Source of the DNA: Helicobacter saguini
Lineage (GTDB): Bacteria > Campylobacterota > Campylobacteria > Campylobacterales > Helicobacteraceae
Assembly: GCF_000762875.2 (NCBI RefSeq)
Contig: NZ_JRMP02000016.1
Span: 1 to 62,755, forward strand
Length of the DNA stretch: 62,755 nucleotides
Direction of reading: 5' to 3'
The position numbers and the translations under genes are program-made. Positions 40,873 through 49,840 of the stretch are shown here, one piece after another. The notes beneath the pieces were generated by a model. It was not told the origin of the DNA. It saw only the letters and a list, made by a program, of their open reading frames with translations, and did not search any database. Each line of letters starts with the position of its first letter. The first letter of the stretch is position 1.

Positions 40873-41967
40873 TTAGATGTTTATAGATTGTATGTTTTGC
40901 CATAAAGTTGTGGTTTTTTTATACCATTTGTAGTATGGGGGGTTTGGGGCGGTTATTGAGATTATGTGTTGTTTTAGTAAGGGGATGCGAGAGTCTGTGA
41001 AGTTTGGGGAAGATTCAAAGGGGGAGCTAGATTGATAGAGTAAGATGCTGTTTTCATTTGAAAGATTAAAATGATTGTCACAAACCTTAAGATTATTACT
41101 AGAAAGATTAGGATTATCACTAGACACTTTAAACTTAAGACTACTAGAGAAATTATCGCTAGAATTATTAAAGTTTTTGCCATATTTAAGATTGTCACTA
41201 GAAATGCTAAGGCTATTAGCCAAAATGCTAGAACTATCACTAGAAACACTAAAATTATCACTAGAAATGCTGAAAATTTCGGTGTTTGCGTTGCTATCAA
41301 TGTGGATTTTTAGCAAAATGTTTTCTTTTATAAAGCTAGACTGCAAACATTCATCGTTTTTAAAAAAAACTTTATTGAGTTTAAAGTCAAAAAGGGCAAT
41401 TAAAGCGATAACATGAATAGCAAAAAAATTTAAAACGCCGCCGCCATTTTTAGAATCTTTTTTCCATGAATTAATATTATGCTTAAAATGATGAGCCTTG
41501 AAAGTCCATAAAATACGCACTTCTCGCCCTTTTTTTTCAGCAAGATTATTAGAATCTAGCAAAGATTCTAAGATTTTAAACCATTTGCAATAAATAAAAA
41601 TATATGCAATTCGCACATTTATATTTTTATTTTCAAATAGAATCTTTTGCAATTTTATAGAATCTTGTGGCGTGCTTGCAAGTGGCTTTTCTAAAAAGAA
41701 GTTTTTTATATTTTTGTATGTTAAAATACTTGGTATTAATTCTGCTTGGCTTTGTGGATTTTTAGCAATGATTATAGAATCTATATTAGAAAATATAGAA
41801 TCTAAATTATCTAAAAACTCTACTTTTTCTAAATATTTTTTTAAATCACTTCTAGATTCTATAACTTTTCTTGCTTTTAAAGGTAGCAAGATTTTGTAAG
41901 TATCAATAATGCTTGGCAAATAGCCATAAAGCCCAAAACCGCTACCTAAGATTCCAAATGTTTGCAC
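40873..41967 (-). CDS. Gfo/Idh/MocA-type NAD(P) oxidoreductase with Ser/Asn repeat insertion
   Basis: 364 residues. The Rossmann start is TFGILGSGFGLYGYLPSIIDTY and the family EKP motif appears as FFLEKPLASTPQDSIKL (near residue 90). NGGGVLNFFAIHVIALIALF matches the second domain. Residues about 222-315 are replaced by SSDN-rich repeats (unit TTTCTAGTGATAAT on the coding strand) of no known function. Such oxidoreductases often reduce keto-sugars, and the place in the sugar block fits. Only one base separates it from the methyltransferase upstream. Confidence 0.7.
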   Translation of the reverse strand: MQTFGILGSGFGLYGYLPSIIDTYKILLPLKARKVIESRSDLKKYLEKVEFLDNLDSIFSNIDSIIIAKNPQSQAELIPSILTYKNIKNFFLEKPLASTPQDSIKLQKILFENKNINVRIAYIFIYCKWFKILESLLDSNNLAEKKGREVRILWTFKAHHFKHNINSWKKDSKNGGGVLNFFAIHVIALIALFDFKLNKVFFKNDECLQSSFIKENILLKIHIDSNANTEIFSISSDNFSVSSDSSSILANSLSISSDNLKYGKNFNNSSDNFSSSLKFKVSSDNPNLSSNNLKVCDNHFNLSNENSILLYQSSSPFESSPNFTDSRIPLLKQHIISITAPNPPYYKWYKKTTTLWQNIQSINI

Positions 41968-43170
41968 TTAAAAATCCTTATCCAAAATATCTATAATTTT
42001 ATCAATTTTTATGTTGTGAATTTTCGCATTAGATTCTAAATACTGCCTTATTTCGCCACTTATATGCCACGCTAGATTAAGCACTATGTCGTGATTTTGC
42101 GTAAATAAAAGCTCATCGCTAAGGATAGGAATTTTTGTGCTAGGAGCATAGAATCCTATTTTTTTAGAATCTTTTTTCTCATAAATGCCACTTAAATGAT
42201 TTTCATTTAGATTTAGCATTTTTAATAGGATTGCCGCGCGTCCCGGGAAGGCTTTGGCATGGAGTTTTCCAAACTTTTTAATAAGATTAAAAATCTCTTG
42301 CCCCTTTTTTTCTTGCCAAATTTTTATGCGATTATTCATATTTTTAAATTCATTTAAGAAATTTTGCTCTTTTAATTTAATAGATTCTATAGAATCTTTG
42401 GCTTTTTCTCCTAAAAAGATTCTAATATTACCGCCGTAACGTTGCGGAAATTCAACCTTTGTTATTTTTTTATTTAGCTTTTTCGCAATAAATTCAAAAC
42501 TACTAAGGCTATAAGTGCGTGGGTGTTCGTGGTAAAATGTATCAAATTGCAGCGAGTTTAAAATCGAGCCTAAATAATGATTTTCTATCACTATGATAGT
42601 TTCATTATTTATAATTTTATTTAAAGAATATAACAAATTATCTAAGTTTTCAATATGTGCAAAAACATTTGTAAAAGTGATAAAATCAAACTTTTCACCC
42701 TTTAGAATCTCTGCTATATCGCTATCAAAATATGTATTAAAAATCTTGTGTTTAGCATTCGCATCAAGAGCGGCAAATGTCGGCTCAACGCCAAAAGTTA
42801 TCGCACCAAAATCGCTAAAAATATCAAGCAGAGAGCCGTCATTACAGCCTATATCAAGCACTTTTTTATTTTTTAAATCGCCAAAAGTTTCGGCTACACT
42901 AGCGACTAAATTTTTCATTCCATTTAAGACATCATTTGTCTGTTTGCTCCTATAATGATACTCTTTTGGGAATAGAATCTGTTTTTGTATTTGATATTTT
43001 TGATGCGCACTTTTGCAAGATTCACAATATAAAATAGTAATAGGATATTCCTTGCAAACTTCGCTGCTACCGACTTTTTTCAAATCATCACAAAGGGGAT
43101 GATTGCCTAAATTTAGCACTTCGATTAAATTTGTACTGCCACATATTTCACATTTTTTTATTTCTAGCAT
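41968..43170 (-). CDS. SAM-dependent C-methyltransferase of deoxysugar type
   Basis: 400 residues in three parts. A zinc-binding N terminus (CEICGSTNLIEVLNLGNHPLCDD, CESCKSAH), a SAM domain (VLDIGCNDGSLLDIF near 93) and a C-terminal domain (FHEHPRTYSLSS-like FYHEHPRTYSLSSFEFI and ILNLAWHISGEI). This architecture is that of TylC3/NovU-like enzymes that add methyl groups to carbon of NDP-keto-deoxysugars. It has a strong AAAGGAG site. It is the gene downstream of poly-G tract 1. Confidence 0.85.
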   Translation of the reverse strand: MLEIKKCEICGSTNLIEVLNLGNHPLCDDLKKVGSSEVCKEYPITILYCESCKSAHQKYQIQKQILFPKEYHYRSKQTNDVLNGMKNLVASVAETFGDLKNKKVLDIGCNDGSLLDIFSDFGAITFGVEPTFAALDANAKHKIFNTYFDSDIAEILKGEKFDFITFTNVFAHIENLDNLLYSLNKIINNETIIVIENHYLGSILNSLQFDTFYHEHPRTYSLSSFEFIAKKLNKKITKVEFPQRYGGNIRIFLGEKAKDSIESIKLKEQNFLNEFKNMNNRIKIWQEKKGQEIFNLIKKFGKLHAKAFPGRAAILLKMLNLNENHLSGIYEKKDSKKIGFYAPSTKIPILSDELLFTQNHDIVLNLAWHISGEIRQYLESNAKIHNIKIDKIIDILDKDF

Positions 43171-43311
43171 ACTTGCTCCTTTTGAACTTGATAAAATTGA
43201 AAGTTAGAAAATTTAGAAGTTCTGTAGAATCTAGATTCTATATTTTTGAGTGAATTTATTAAGAAAAGTTGGAAGGTAAAAAGTTCTAAAAAATGTAAGT
43301 TTTTGTAAGTG

Positions 43312-44607
43312 TTAGTTAGGGTTGTTACCCCCCCCCCCCCCATTTGTATTAGCTAGTTTTAAAATCTTTTCTTTTCCTATAATTAAATGCGGGATAGCAA
43401 TGACAAATTCCGCACTCCACGCACTTGTATAAGCTAATTGCGTGATTATTTCCTTGCTTAGATTCCAAGCTAAAATTAGAATAAATTGCGGCTTTATTTC
43501 TTTTAAAAAATCTTCACTTACGATAGGAATGTGGCTTTGTGGTGCGAATTTATTTTGCTTATATGGCGAAATATCAATGATTAAGGGTAATAAATCAGGC
43601 TTAATGCCACAAAAATTAAGCAACGTATTGCCTTTAGCTGCCGCTCCATAAGCTATTATTTTTTTCTTTTTTCTTTTTAGTTTTAATAAAAATGTAAGTA
43701 AATCTAGCTTTATTTTTTCACATTTCTTAGCAAAATCTATGTAGCCATTTATAGAATCTAGGTTGTAGTTTTTTTCTTTTTGCAGAATCTTTTCTACATT
43801 TTTGCTAATTTTAATATTATTTTCAATATGTGCAACATAGATTCTAAGGCTTCCGCCGTGAGTAGTAAGCTCTTCTACATCATATATCTTTAGTCCTTGT
43901 GACTTAAAAATATTTAGTAAAGAGACTAAAGATAGATAAGAAAAATGCTCGTGATAAATCGTGTCAAATTGATTAAATCTAATTAAATTTAGCAAATGTG
44001 GAAACTCAAAAGTGGCACTAGCTAATGGTTTTAAGGTGTATTTTACTCCCTTTATAAAATCATTTATATCTGGCACGTGGGCTAGGACATTATTTCCTAA
44101 GATTAAGTCGGCTTTACTAAGACTTTTTGATAGCTCATAACTAAAGAAAGATTCTATAACTTCTATTCCCTTAGCCTTAGCGACTTTAGCAGTAGAATGT
44201 GTAGGCTCAATGCCTAAACATGGAATCTTTTTAAGTTTGAAATATTGTAATAAATAGCCATCATTACTTGCGATTTCTATAACTAATGATTTAGAATCTA
44301 GCTTTAATTTCTCCGTGATAGAATCTACATAATTTTTCGCATGTTCTAACCACGCCTTAGAATATGAGCTAAAATAGGCATACTCGCTATTAAAAATCTC
44401 GCTGTGGTGCTTATATTCTGGCACTTGCACAAGGAGACATCTTTCACACACATACACTTTTAAGGGGAAAAGTGTTTCAGCGGCGTCTAAGTCTTGCTTT
44501 TTAAGATAGCTATTTGATGGGGCTTGATGGTATAAATCTATAAATTCATATTGCAAAATCGCCCCGCAATGCCTACATTTTTTATGTGAATTAGAATCTA
44601 ATTTCAT
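43312..44607 (-). CDS. SAM-dependent C-methyltransferase, paralogue
   Basis: 431 residues with the same three-part plan as the gene downstream: CRHCGAILQYEFIDLYHQAPSNSYL and CERCLLVQVPEY for zinc, VIEIASNDGYLLQYF for SAM (near 107), FDTIYHEHFSYLSL, and a C-terminal KIIAYGAAAKGNTLLNF with LPLIIDISPYKQNKFAP. It closely matches the TylC3-like C-methyltransferase family. The 3' end runs into a G14 tract (NTNGGGGGNNPN), so its C-terminus is phase-variable. The start MKLDSN overlaps an octamer and shares its upstream sequence with the epimerase gene at 45717. Confidence 0.85.
   Translation of the reverse strand: MKLDSNSHKKCRHCGAILQYEFIDLYHQAPSNSYLKKQDLDAAETLFPLKVYVCERCLLVQVPEYKHHSEIFNSEYAYFSSYSKAWLEHAKNYVDSITEKLKLDSKSLVIEIASNDGYLLQYFKLKKIPCLGIEPTHSTAKVAKAKGIEVIESFFSYELSKSLSKADLILGNNVLAHVPDINDFIKGVKYTLKPLASATFEFPHLLNLIRFNQFDTIYHEHFSYLSLVSLLNIFKSQGLKIYDVEELTTHGGSLRIYVAHIENNIKISKNVEKILQKEKNYNLDSINGYIDFAKKCEKIKLDLLTFLLKLKRKKKKIIAYGAAAKGNTLLNFCGIKPDLLPLIIDISPYKQNKFAPQSHIPIVSEDFLKEIKPQFILILAWNLSKEIITQLAYTSAWSAEFVIAIPHLIIGKEKILKLANTNGGGGGNNPN
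43328..43341 (-). repeat. Poly-G tract 1 (14 G) at 3' end of the methyltransferase gene
   Basis: On the coding strand AAT-G14-TAACAACC. As read, the frame ends four codons after the tract (NNPN stop). With 12 or 15 G it would stop at TAA at once. With 13 G (GTA ACA ACC register) it stays open for about 50 codons across the spacer and stops at TAG just past the start codon of the gene at 43170. Confidence 0.9.
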
Positions 44608-44763
44608 GCTGAAACCTTTTGTGTGGATTGAACTTTAGAAATTTTATAGTTAGGAAAATTAGAAGTTTTATAGAATCTATATTGCCACGCTTGGACTGCA
44701 ACGCTACACTTGCAATGACGTAAAATAACGCATAATAAATTTTTGCAATGATAAAAGGAGTAT
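44608..44763 (-). repeat. Repeated intergenic spacer, AAAAGGTTTCAGC type
   Basis: This spacer and 45718-45929 share about 60 bases up to the start codon (TAATTTTCCTAACTAT, AAATTTCTAAAGTTCAAT, CACAAAAGGTTTCAGC, ATGAAATTAGATTCTAA). The 43171-43327 and 59337-59462 spacers share the inner AGAATCTAGATTCTA and TTCTAAATTT parts. Downstream genes are a methyltransferase and an SDR, which points to cassette exchange at the shared flanks. Confidence 0.8.
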
Positions 44764-45717
44764 TTACCCACCCCCCCCCCCATTTGTTTTTATAGAATCT
44801 AAAAGCATTTTAAAGCCAGATTCTATATTTATTTTGTGTTTAAAGGTTGGTAGTTTAGCTAAAAGTTTTTTATTTTGCGAAGCCTTTATCGGCGAAAAGA
44901 TTTCATTTTTTCGGTAATTTTTTGCTCCCCATTTTATATTTAGCTTTTTATTGCTTACTTTTTCAAAAATACTAGCTAATTCTTTCAAACTATATCTTTT
45001 AGAATTTTCTATGCTAAAAATTTGATTATTTCTAACTTTTTTATTTACACAAAGATTTATTAAAATATCAAAAGCATTTACTACATCATCAATATAGCTT
45101 AAATCAATAAGCTGTTTGCCCTTGCTCATTTCTAAGCATTTCGCACCCTTAGCCCATAAATTAAAAATTTTATTCCTAGAATCATTTGCTCCATAAGTAT
45201 CATAAAGCAGTAAATGTGAGAAAATAGCGTTAGGAAACTCTTGGCAGTAGCTTAAAGTAATATCATAAAAGCCCTGTTTTGTGGCATCATAAAGATTAGC
45301 AGGGCGATAATCATTTGAATTTGCAAACATAGAAAAAGTAAGCGTATTGATAAAAAATTTAAAATTACTTGTTTTTGTGGCTACATTTTCACGCAAAGAT
45401 TCTAAAATATCCACGCCCAAAGTGATATTAGATTCTATTAGCTCTCTGCTCTCACTTCGCCCAAAACGCAATATGCAGCACGCCGCTAAGTGCAGCACAC
45501 CATCAAAATCTTGCGTTTTAACAAATTCGCACAAAGCATTCAAGTCCCCGCTATATCGATAAATCTTGCAGTATTGTTTTATAGAATCTACCTTGCTTTT
45601 TTCACGAACAAGGGCAAAAAAATCATATTTTTTATGCAACTTTTTCACAATATTGCTACCTACAAATCCACTAGCCCCAGTGATTAGAATCTTTAATTTT
45701 TTAGAATCTAATTTCAT
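44764..45717 (-). CDS. NAD-dependent epimerase/dehydratase (SDR), CDP-abequose-synthase-like
   Basis: 317 residues. Rossmann motif ITGASGFVGSNIVKKL (near 11), HLAACCILRF, active-site YDATK (near 170) and FNLWAKGAKCLEMSKGKQLIDLSYIDDVVNAFDIL for substrate binding. It is similar to the genes at 59329 and 60401 and identical in its 3' part to the fragment ending the window. Such SDRs reduce or epimerise NDP-keto-deoxysugars. The C-terminus is NGGGGG then TAA at tract 2. Confidence 0.82.
   Translation of the reverse strand: MKLDSKKLKILITGASGFVGSNIVKKLHKKYDFFALVREKSKVDSIKQYCKIYRYSGDLNALCEFVKTQDFDGVLHLAACCILRFGRSESRELIESNITLGVDILESLRENVATKTSNFKFFINTLTFSMFANSNDYRPANLYDATKQGFYDITLSYCQEFPNAIFSHLLLYDTYGANDSRNKIFNLWAKGAKCLEMSKGKQLIDLSYIDDVVNAFDILINLCVNKKVRNNQIFSIENSKRYSLKELASIFEKVSNKKLNIKWGAKNYRKNEIFSPIKASQNKKLLAKLPTFKHKINIESGFKMLLDSIKTNGGGGG
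44771..44781 (-). repeat. Poly-G tract 2 (11 G plus interrupted GGG) at epimerase 3' end
   Basis: Coding strand AAT-G11-T-GGG-TAA. The present register ends at TAA immediately. In the GTA AAT ACT register the frame is open for about 55 codons and overlaps the start of the gene at 44607, ending at TAA 14 bases into it. The T interruption may slow slippage. Confidence 0.88.
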
Positions 45718-45929
45718 GCTGAAACCTTTTGTGTGAATTGAACTTTAGAAATTTTATAGTTAGGAAAATTAGAAGTTTTTGTAAAATATAGAATCTAGAT
45801 TCTATAATATTTAGTAATAGTAAAATTTTTATATTTTGTCGTTTGGAATCTATTTTAGATTCTATATTTTCAAATAAAAAAGTGGGGTTTAAAAAAAAGA
45901 TTCTATAAAAAAGATAAATTAGGTAGGTA

Positions 45930-46556
45930 TTACCCCCCCCCCCCCATTTGTGTATTAGTTAGTAAATTACTAACTTTTATCCCTTTAAAGTTAGAATCTA
46001 TATAAGGGGCGTTAGAATCTTTAGGAGAAAGATTCCCTATTTTTTCAAGCCAAGAAATATTTATAAGCGGGTCAAGCGGATTTATCACTCTATCAGCACT
46101 AGCGGTAAATGGATATGTCGTAGGATAGATTACTTCCACATATTCACGCAAGGTTTGGAAGCCGTGTGCAAAGCCTTCTGGGATATACAAATACCGCGAA
46201 TTTTCTTCACTCAAAACAATGCCAAAATACTGCAAAAATGTCGGCGAATTTTCCCGTAAATCAAGTGCAATATCATAAATACTGCCCTTTAAACAACGCA
46301 TAATCTTAGTCTCACCATGCGGATAATCTTGGAAATGCAGCCCACGAATGCTACCTATACCCTTTGTTACAGAGTGATTGATTTGCACGATAGGCTTACT
46401 TAAGCCGATTTCTTTAAAATCATCCGCACAAAAATATCGCTCAAAATACCCACGTTCATCATTTATAGGCTTTGGCTCAATGATAAAAACGCCACTTAAA
46501 GGTGTTGGTGTAAAAATAAAGCGGCTTTTAGGATTAGTATTCAAAGATTCTATCAT
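45930..46556 (-). CDS. rfbC: dTDP-4-dehydrorhamnose 3,5-epimerase-like (RmlC family)
   Basis: 208 residues. GVFIIEPKPINDERGYFERYFCADDF at the start, GSIRGLHFQDYPHGETKIMRCLKGSIYDIALDLR (conserved His and RGLH) and YLYIPEGFAHGFQTL are cupin/RmlC signatures. Epimerises C3 and C5 of NDP-4-keto-6-deoxy sugars; the role may be in CDP- rather than dTDP-linked sugars given the neighbours. It ends MGGGG-TAA at tract 3. A second RmlC-like gene is at 61821. Confidence 0.88.
   Translation of the reverse strand: MIESLNTNPKSRFIFTPTPLSGVFIIEPKPINDERGYFERYFCADDFKEIGLSKPIVQINHSVTKGIGSIRGLHFQDYPHGETKIMRCLKGSIYDIALDLRENSPTFLQYFGIVLSEENSRYLYIPEGFAHGFQTLREYVEVIYPTTYPFTASADRVINPLDPLINISWLEKIGNLSPKDSNAPYIDSNFKGIKVSNLLTNTQMGGGG
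45933..45945 (-). repeat. Poly-G tract 3 (13 G) at 3' end of the RmlC-like gene
   Basis: Coding strand CAAAT-G13-TAATACC. Present register stops at TAA. With one more G (GGT AAT ACC register) about 77 codons remain open through the 212-base spacer, run past the next start at 45717 and stop 14 bases inside that gene. A frame this long without a stop is unexpected by chance in such AT-rich DNA. Confidence 0.9.
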
Positions 46557-46721
46557 GCTACACCGCTTTTCTTATAGAATCTGTTGAAATTATAGAATCT
46601 GTTGTTATAGAATCTTTTGAATATATTTGAACTTTTGAAATATTGTAAGTTATGAAATTTAGAACTTTTATAGAATCTAGATTCTGTAATGTGTTGTAAG
46701 AATGTAGCGGAGTAGGTGTTA
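46557..46721 (-). repeat. Repeated intergenic spacer, GCGGTGTAGC type
   Basis: This spacer and those at 60400-60549 and 62424-62567 share a common plan: after the G tract a TAGATTCTATAAAA-type palindrome flank, TTCTAAATTT, TTCAAA and octamers, ending GCGGTGTAGC directly before ATG. The genes downstream differ (RmlC, SDR, RmlC), so the spacer is the conserved part. Confidence 0.8.
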
Positions 46722-48104
46722 CCCCCCCCCCCCCCCGTATGTGTTGCTAGCTACAAATTCCTTAATAGATTCTATAATATAGGAAACCGCAGAAGAATCT
46801 AGCCCCGGATAAACGCCTAGCCAAAAGCTATTACTCATTGCCTTATTAGTATTTTCTAAAGTGCCAACTATGCGATAATCTATATCTTTACGCAGGCAAG
46901 CAAAGGCAGGTTGCTTTATCATATTTCCAGCAAAAAGATTTCGCGTTTGTATATTTTTAGATTCTAAAAATGAAACAATTTCAGCACGGCTAAAAGGAGC
47001 ATTAGAATCTAGCGTGATAATAAAGCCAAAAGGGCTAGGAATGCTATCTTTTTCAATGCTAACAAAACGCAAATAAGGCAAATCTTTTAAGCCATTATAA
47101 AGCATTTCGTAATTTTTACGGCGAGATTGTATAAAAGATTCTAACTTTTGCATTTGCGCTACGCCGATAGCGGCTTGCATATCTGTCACTTTTAAGTTAA
47201 AGCCAAAATGAGAATATACATATTTATGGTCATATCCTAAGGGTAACTCTCCAAACTGCTGTGTAAAACGATGTCCGCAAGTATTATCCACGCCACCCTT
47301 ACACCAGCAATCACGCCCCCAATCTCGCATAGATAACAAAATCTTTTTAAGCAAAGCATTATTAGTATAAACCGCACCGCCTTCACCCATAGTAATGTGA
47401 TGAGCAGGATAAAATGAGCTAGTGCCTATATCACCAAAAGTGCCTGTATAGCGGTATTTAGCCAAGTTAGATTCTATAGAATCTAGATTTATAAAATCAA
47501 TATATTTCGCACCTAAGGCATCGCAATTATCTTCTATAAGCCATAAGTTATGCTTTTCACAAAATCTTTTTATAGCCCTTAGATTAAAAGGATTCCCTAA
47601 AGTGTGTGCGATAAAAATAGCCTTTGTTTTGCTACTTAAAGCAGACTGCAAAGCATTTACATCAATATTCATAGAATCTAAATTAATATCCACAAAAGTA
47701 GGAATAGCACCAAATTGAATAATCGGCGCAATAGTCGTAGGAAAGCCCATCGCAAGGGTAATCACTTCATCCCCACGCCTAATCGCACGCTCTTTTAAAA
47801 GTGGTGAAGTAAGGGCAAAAAAGGCTAGTAAATTCGCACTTGAGCCAGAATTAACAAGCAGGGCATATTTCACATTTAAAAACTTAGCAAGACTAGATTC
47901 AAACTTATCTGCCCACGCCCCAGCCGTAAGCCAAAAATCAAGGCTTGAGCTAACTAAATTTTGCATTTCATTATAGTCAAATACGCGTCCAGCGTAATTT
48001 ACACGGCTTTTACCCTTAATGAATTTTTTAGAATCTTTATGCGTGATTTCGTAGTATTCTTTCACTTTAGCTAGAATCTCTTGCCTTAAAATATTAGAAT
48101 CCAA
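46719..48104 (-). CDS. rfbH: CDP-4-keto-6-deoxyglucose 3-dehydrase (RfbH/E1 type)
   Basis: 461 residues of the DegT/DnrJ aminotransferase fold. The PLP lysine is replaced by His in SSFYPAHHITMGEGGAVY (near 233), the mark of E1/RfbH/ColD dehydrases. An Fe-S cysteine set is present: C in NCDALGA and then CWCKGGVDNTC (C-X71-C-X1-C-X7-C). The usual first spacing is 57; the extra residues include an octamer-coded NLDSIESN segment. It removes the C3 hydroxyl, the committing step to 3,6-dideoxyhexoses such as abequose or ascarylose. It ends NTYGGGGG-TAA at tract 4. The CDP-glucose-forming genes are not in the window. Confidence 0.88.
   Translation of the reverse strand: MDSNILRQEILAKVKEYYEITHKDSKKFIKGKSRVNYAGRVFDYNEMQNLVSSSLDFWLTAGAWADKFESSLAKFLNVKYALLVNSGSSANLLAFFALTSPLLKERAIRRGDEVITLAMGFPTTIAPIIQFGAIPTFVDINLDSMNIDVNALQSALSSKTKAIFIAHTLGNPFNLRAIKRFCEKHNLWLIEDNCDALGAKYIDFINLDSIESNLAKYRYTGTFGDIGTSSFYPAHHITMGEGGAVYTNNALLKKILLSMRDWGRDCWCKGGVDNTCGHRFTQQFGELPLGYDHKYVYSHFGFNLKVTDMQAAIGVAQMQKLESFIQSRRKNYEMLYNGLKDLPYLRFVSIEKDSIPSPFGFIITLDSNAPFSRAEIVSFLESKNIQTRNLFAGNMIKQPAFACLRKDIDYRIVGTLENTNKAMSNSFWLGVYPGLDSSAVSYIIESIKEFVASNTYGGGGG
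46722..46736 (-). repeat. Poly-G tract 4 (15 G) at 3' end of the dehydrase gene
   Basis: Coding strand ACATAC-G15-TAACACC. Present register stops at TAA. Both other registers are open across the whole 165-base spacer: one (GGT AAC ACC) ends with TGA overlapping the next ATG as ATGA, the other (GTA ACA CCT) ends with TAG one base before it. Confidence 0.92.
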
Positions 48105-48176
48105 GTGCTAACCCTTTACATTTTTGATATAGAATTATATTTGCAATCTTTTAAGATTTTATAAACAAGGAAAATA

Positions 48177-49751
48177 ATGTCAAAAGCAATCTTAATCATA
48201 ACCGATGGTATAGGATACAAAGAAGAAACGCAATATAACGCCTTTTACAACGCGACAAAACCAACTTATGACTATCTATTAAAAAACGTGCCGCATTCGC
48301 TAATCCACACTTATGGCGCAGCGGTGGGACTGCCTGATGGACAGATGGGAAATAGCGAAGTAGGGCACATGTGCTTAGGCTCTGGACGCGTGCTTTATCA
48401 AGATTTAGTTAAGATTAATAACGCTATAGAATCTGGTGAGCTTAAAACTAACGCCGTGTTAAACACGCTTTTAGATTCTATAAAGGTGCTACATTTAGCC
48501 ATTTTGGCAAGCAGTGGCGGTGTGCACTCCCACATAAATCATTTAAAAGAAGTCGCCCTAATCGCCAAAAACAAAGGCAAAAAAGTGTGGCTACATTTGA
48601 TAAGCGATGGGCGAGATGTCCCACCGCAAAGCTTTTTAGAGCATTACAAAATAATTGAGCCAATTTTAGATTCTAATCCCTTGCCACACCACACAGATTC
48701 TAAGGTTGGTAGCATTCAGGTGGCAACTCTTAGCGGACGCTTTTATGCGATGGATAGGGATAATCGCTGGGAGCGCGTAGAGCAGGCGTATAACGCGATT
48801 GTAAATGGCGAAAATCTGCAAAAATGCAGCATCCGCGAGTATATCGAGCAAAGCTATAATGATAAAATTTATGATGAGTTTATCGTGCCAGCCAGCTTTA
48901 ACAACTATCAAGGTATCCCAAAAATAGATTCTAATGACCCGATAGAATCTAAAGAAAATTTTATCAACAATCATAACCGAAACTTTTACACGCAGGGCTT
49001 TATTTTTCTAAACTATCGAAGCGACCGCGCCCGCGAAATCGTGGCTGCTTTAGGCTTAAGCAATTTCAATTCTTTCCCGCGCATCCAGCCAAATATTGAA
49101 GTGGCGTGTATGTGCGAATATGATGAAAAGTTCCCATTTCCCATACTTTTCCCAAAAGATAAGGTGCAAAATACGTTGGCTGAAATAATCTCAAAAGCAG
49201 GGCTAACACAGGCTCACATCGCAGAGACTGAAAAATACGCGCATGTAACATTCTTTTTTAATGGTGGAAAGGAAGAAAAATTGCCCGGTGAAACGCGTCT
49301 TTTGATACCATCGCCAAAAGTGAAAACTTACGATTTACAGCCTGAAATGAGTGCGCCTGAAGTAGGGCAGGGCGTGTGCGACTTTATCAATAAGGGCGTA
49401 GATTTTATCGTGGTAAATTTCGCAAATGGTGATATGGTCGGTCACACAGGCAATTACGAAGCGGCAATCAAGGCGGTAGAAGCAGTGGATGTTGAACTAG
49501 GGAAAATATGGAAACTAGCTAAAGAAAAAGGCTATGCAATCGTGCTAACAAGCGACCATGGCAACTGCGAAGCGATGAAAGATTCTAATCTAAAACCGCT
49601 TACAAACCACACCGTAGGCGATGTGTATTGCTTTATAGACGCCCCGGGCGTGACTTCCGTCTCAAGTGGCTCACTTGCCAACATCGCCCCAACAATCTTA
49701 AAACTAATGAACCTGCCCATACCAGAGCAAATGCAAAAGCCACTATTTTAG
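48177..49751 (+). CDS. gpmI: 2,3-bisphosphoglycerate-independent phosphoglycerate mutase
   Basis: 524 residues. KAILIITDGIGYKEE, GQMGNSEVGHMCLGSGRVLYQD (catalytic Ser), SDGRDVPP, SGRFYAMDRDNRWERVEQ and the alkaline-phosphatase-fold TSDHGNCEAM identify it. Glycolytic/gluconeogenic 3PG-2PG interconversion with Mn2+. It separates surface-sugar block one from the unrelated genes to the right; it is transcribed divergently from the sugar genes. Confidence 0.96.
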   Translation: MSKAILIITDGIGYKEETQYNAFYNATKPTYDYLLKNVPHSLIHTYGAAVGLPDGQMGNSEVGHMCLGSGRVLYQDLVKINNAIESGELKTNAVLNTLLDSIKVLHLAILASSGGVHSHINHLKEVALIAKNKGKKVWLHLISDGRDVPPQSFLEHYKIIEPILDSNPLPHHTDSKVGSIQVATLSGRFYAMDRDNRWERVEQAYNAIVNGENLQKCSIREYIEQSYNDKIYDEFIVPASFNNYQGIPKIDSNDPIESKENFINNHNRNFYTQGFIFLNYRSDRAREIVAALGLSNFNSFPRIQPNIEVACMCEYDEKFPFPILFPKDKVQNTLAEIISKAGLTQAHIAETEKYAHVTFFFNGGKEEKLPGETRLLIPSPKVKTYDLQPEMSAPEVGQGVCDFINKGVDFIVVNFANGDMVGHTGNYEAAIKAVEAVDVELGKIWKLAKEKGYAIVLTSDHGNCEAMKDSNLKPLTNHTVGDVYCFIDAPGVTSVSSGSLANIAPTILKLMNLPIPEQMQKPLF

Positions 49752-49840
49752 ATTCTAAAAAATGTTTTAAAATATAAAATTTATAAATTCTCAACCACTT
49801 TAAAGTATAATAATGTTTTTATTTTTGCAAAGGATGCGTA

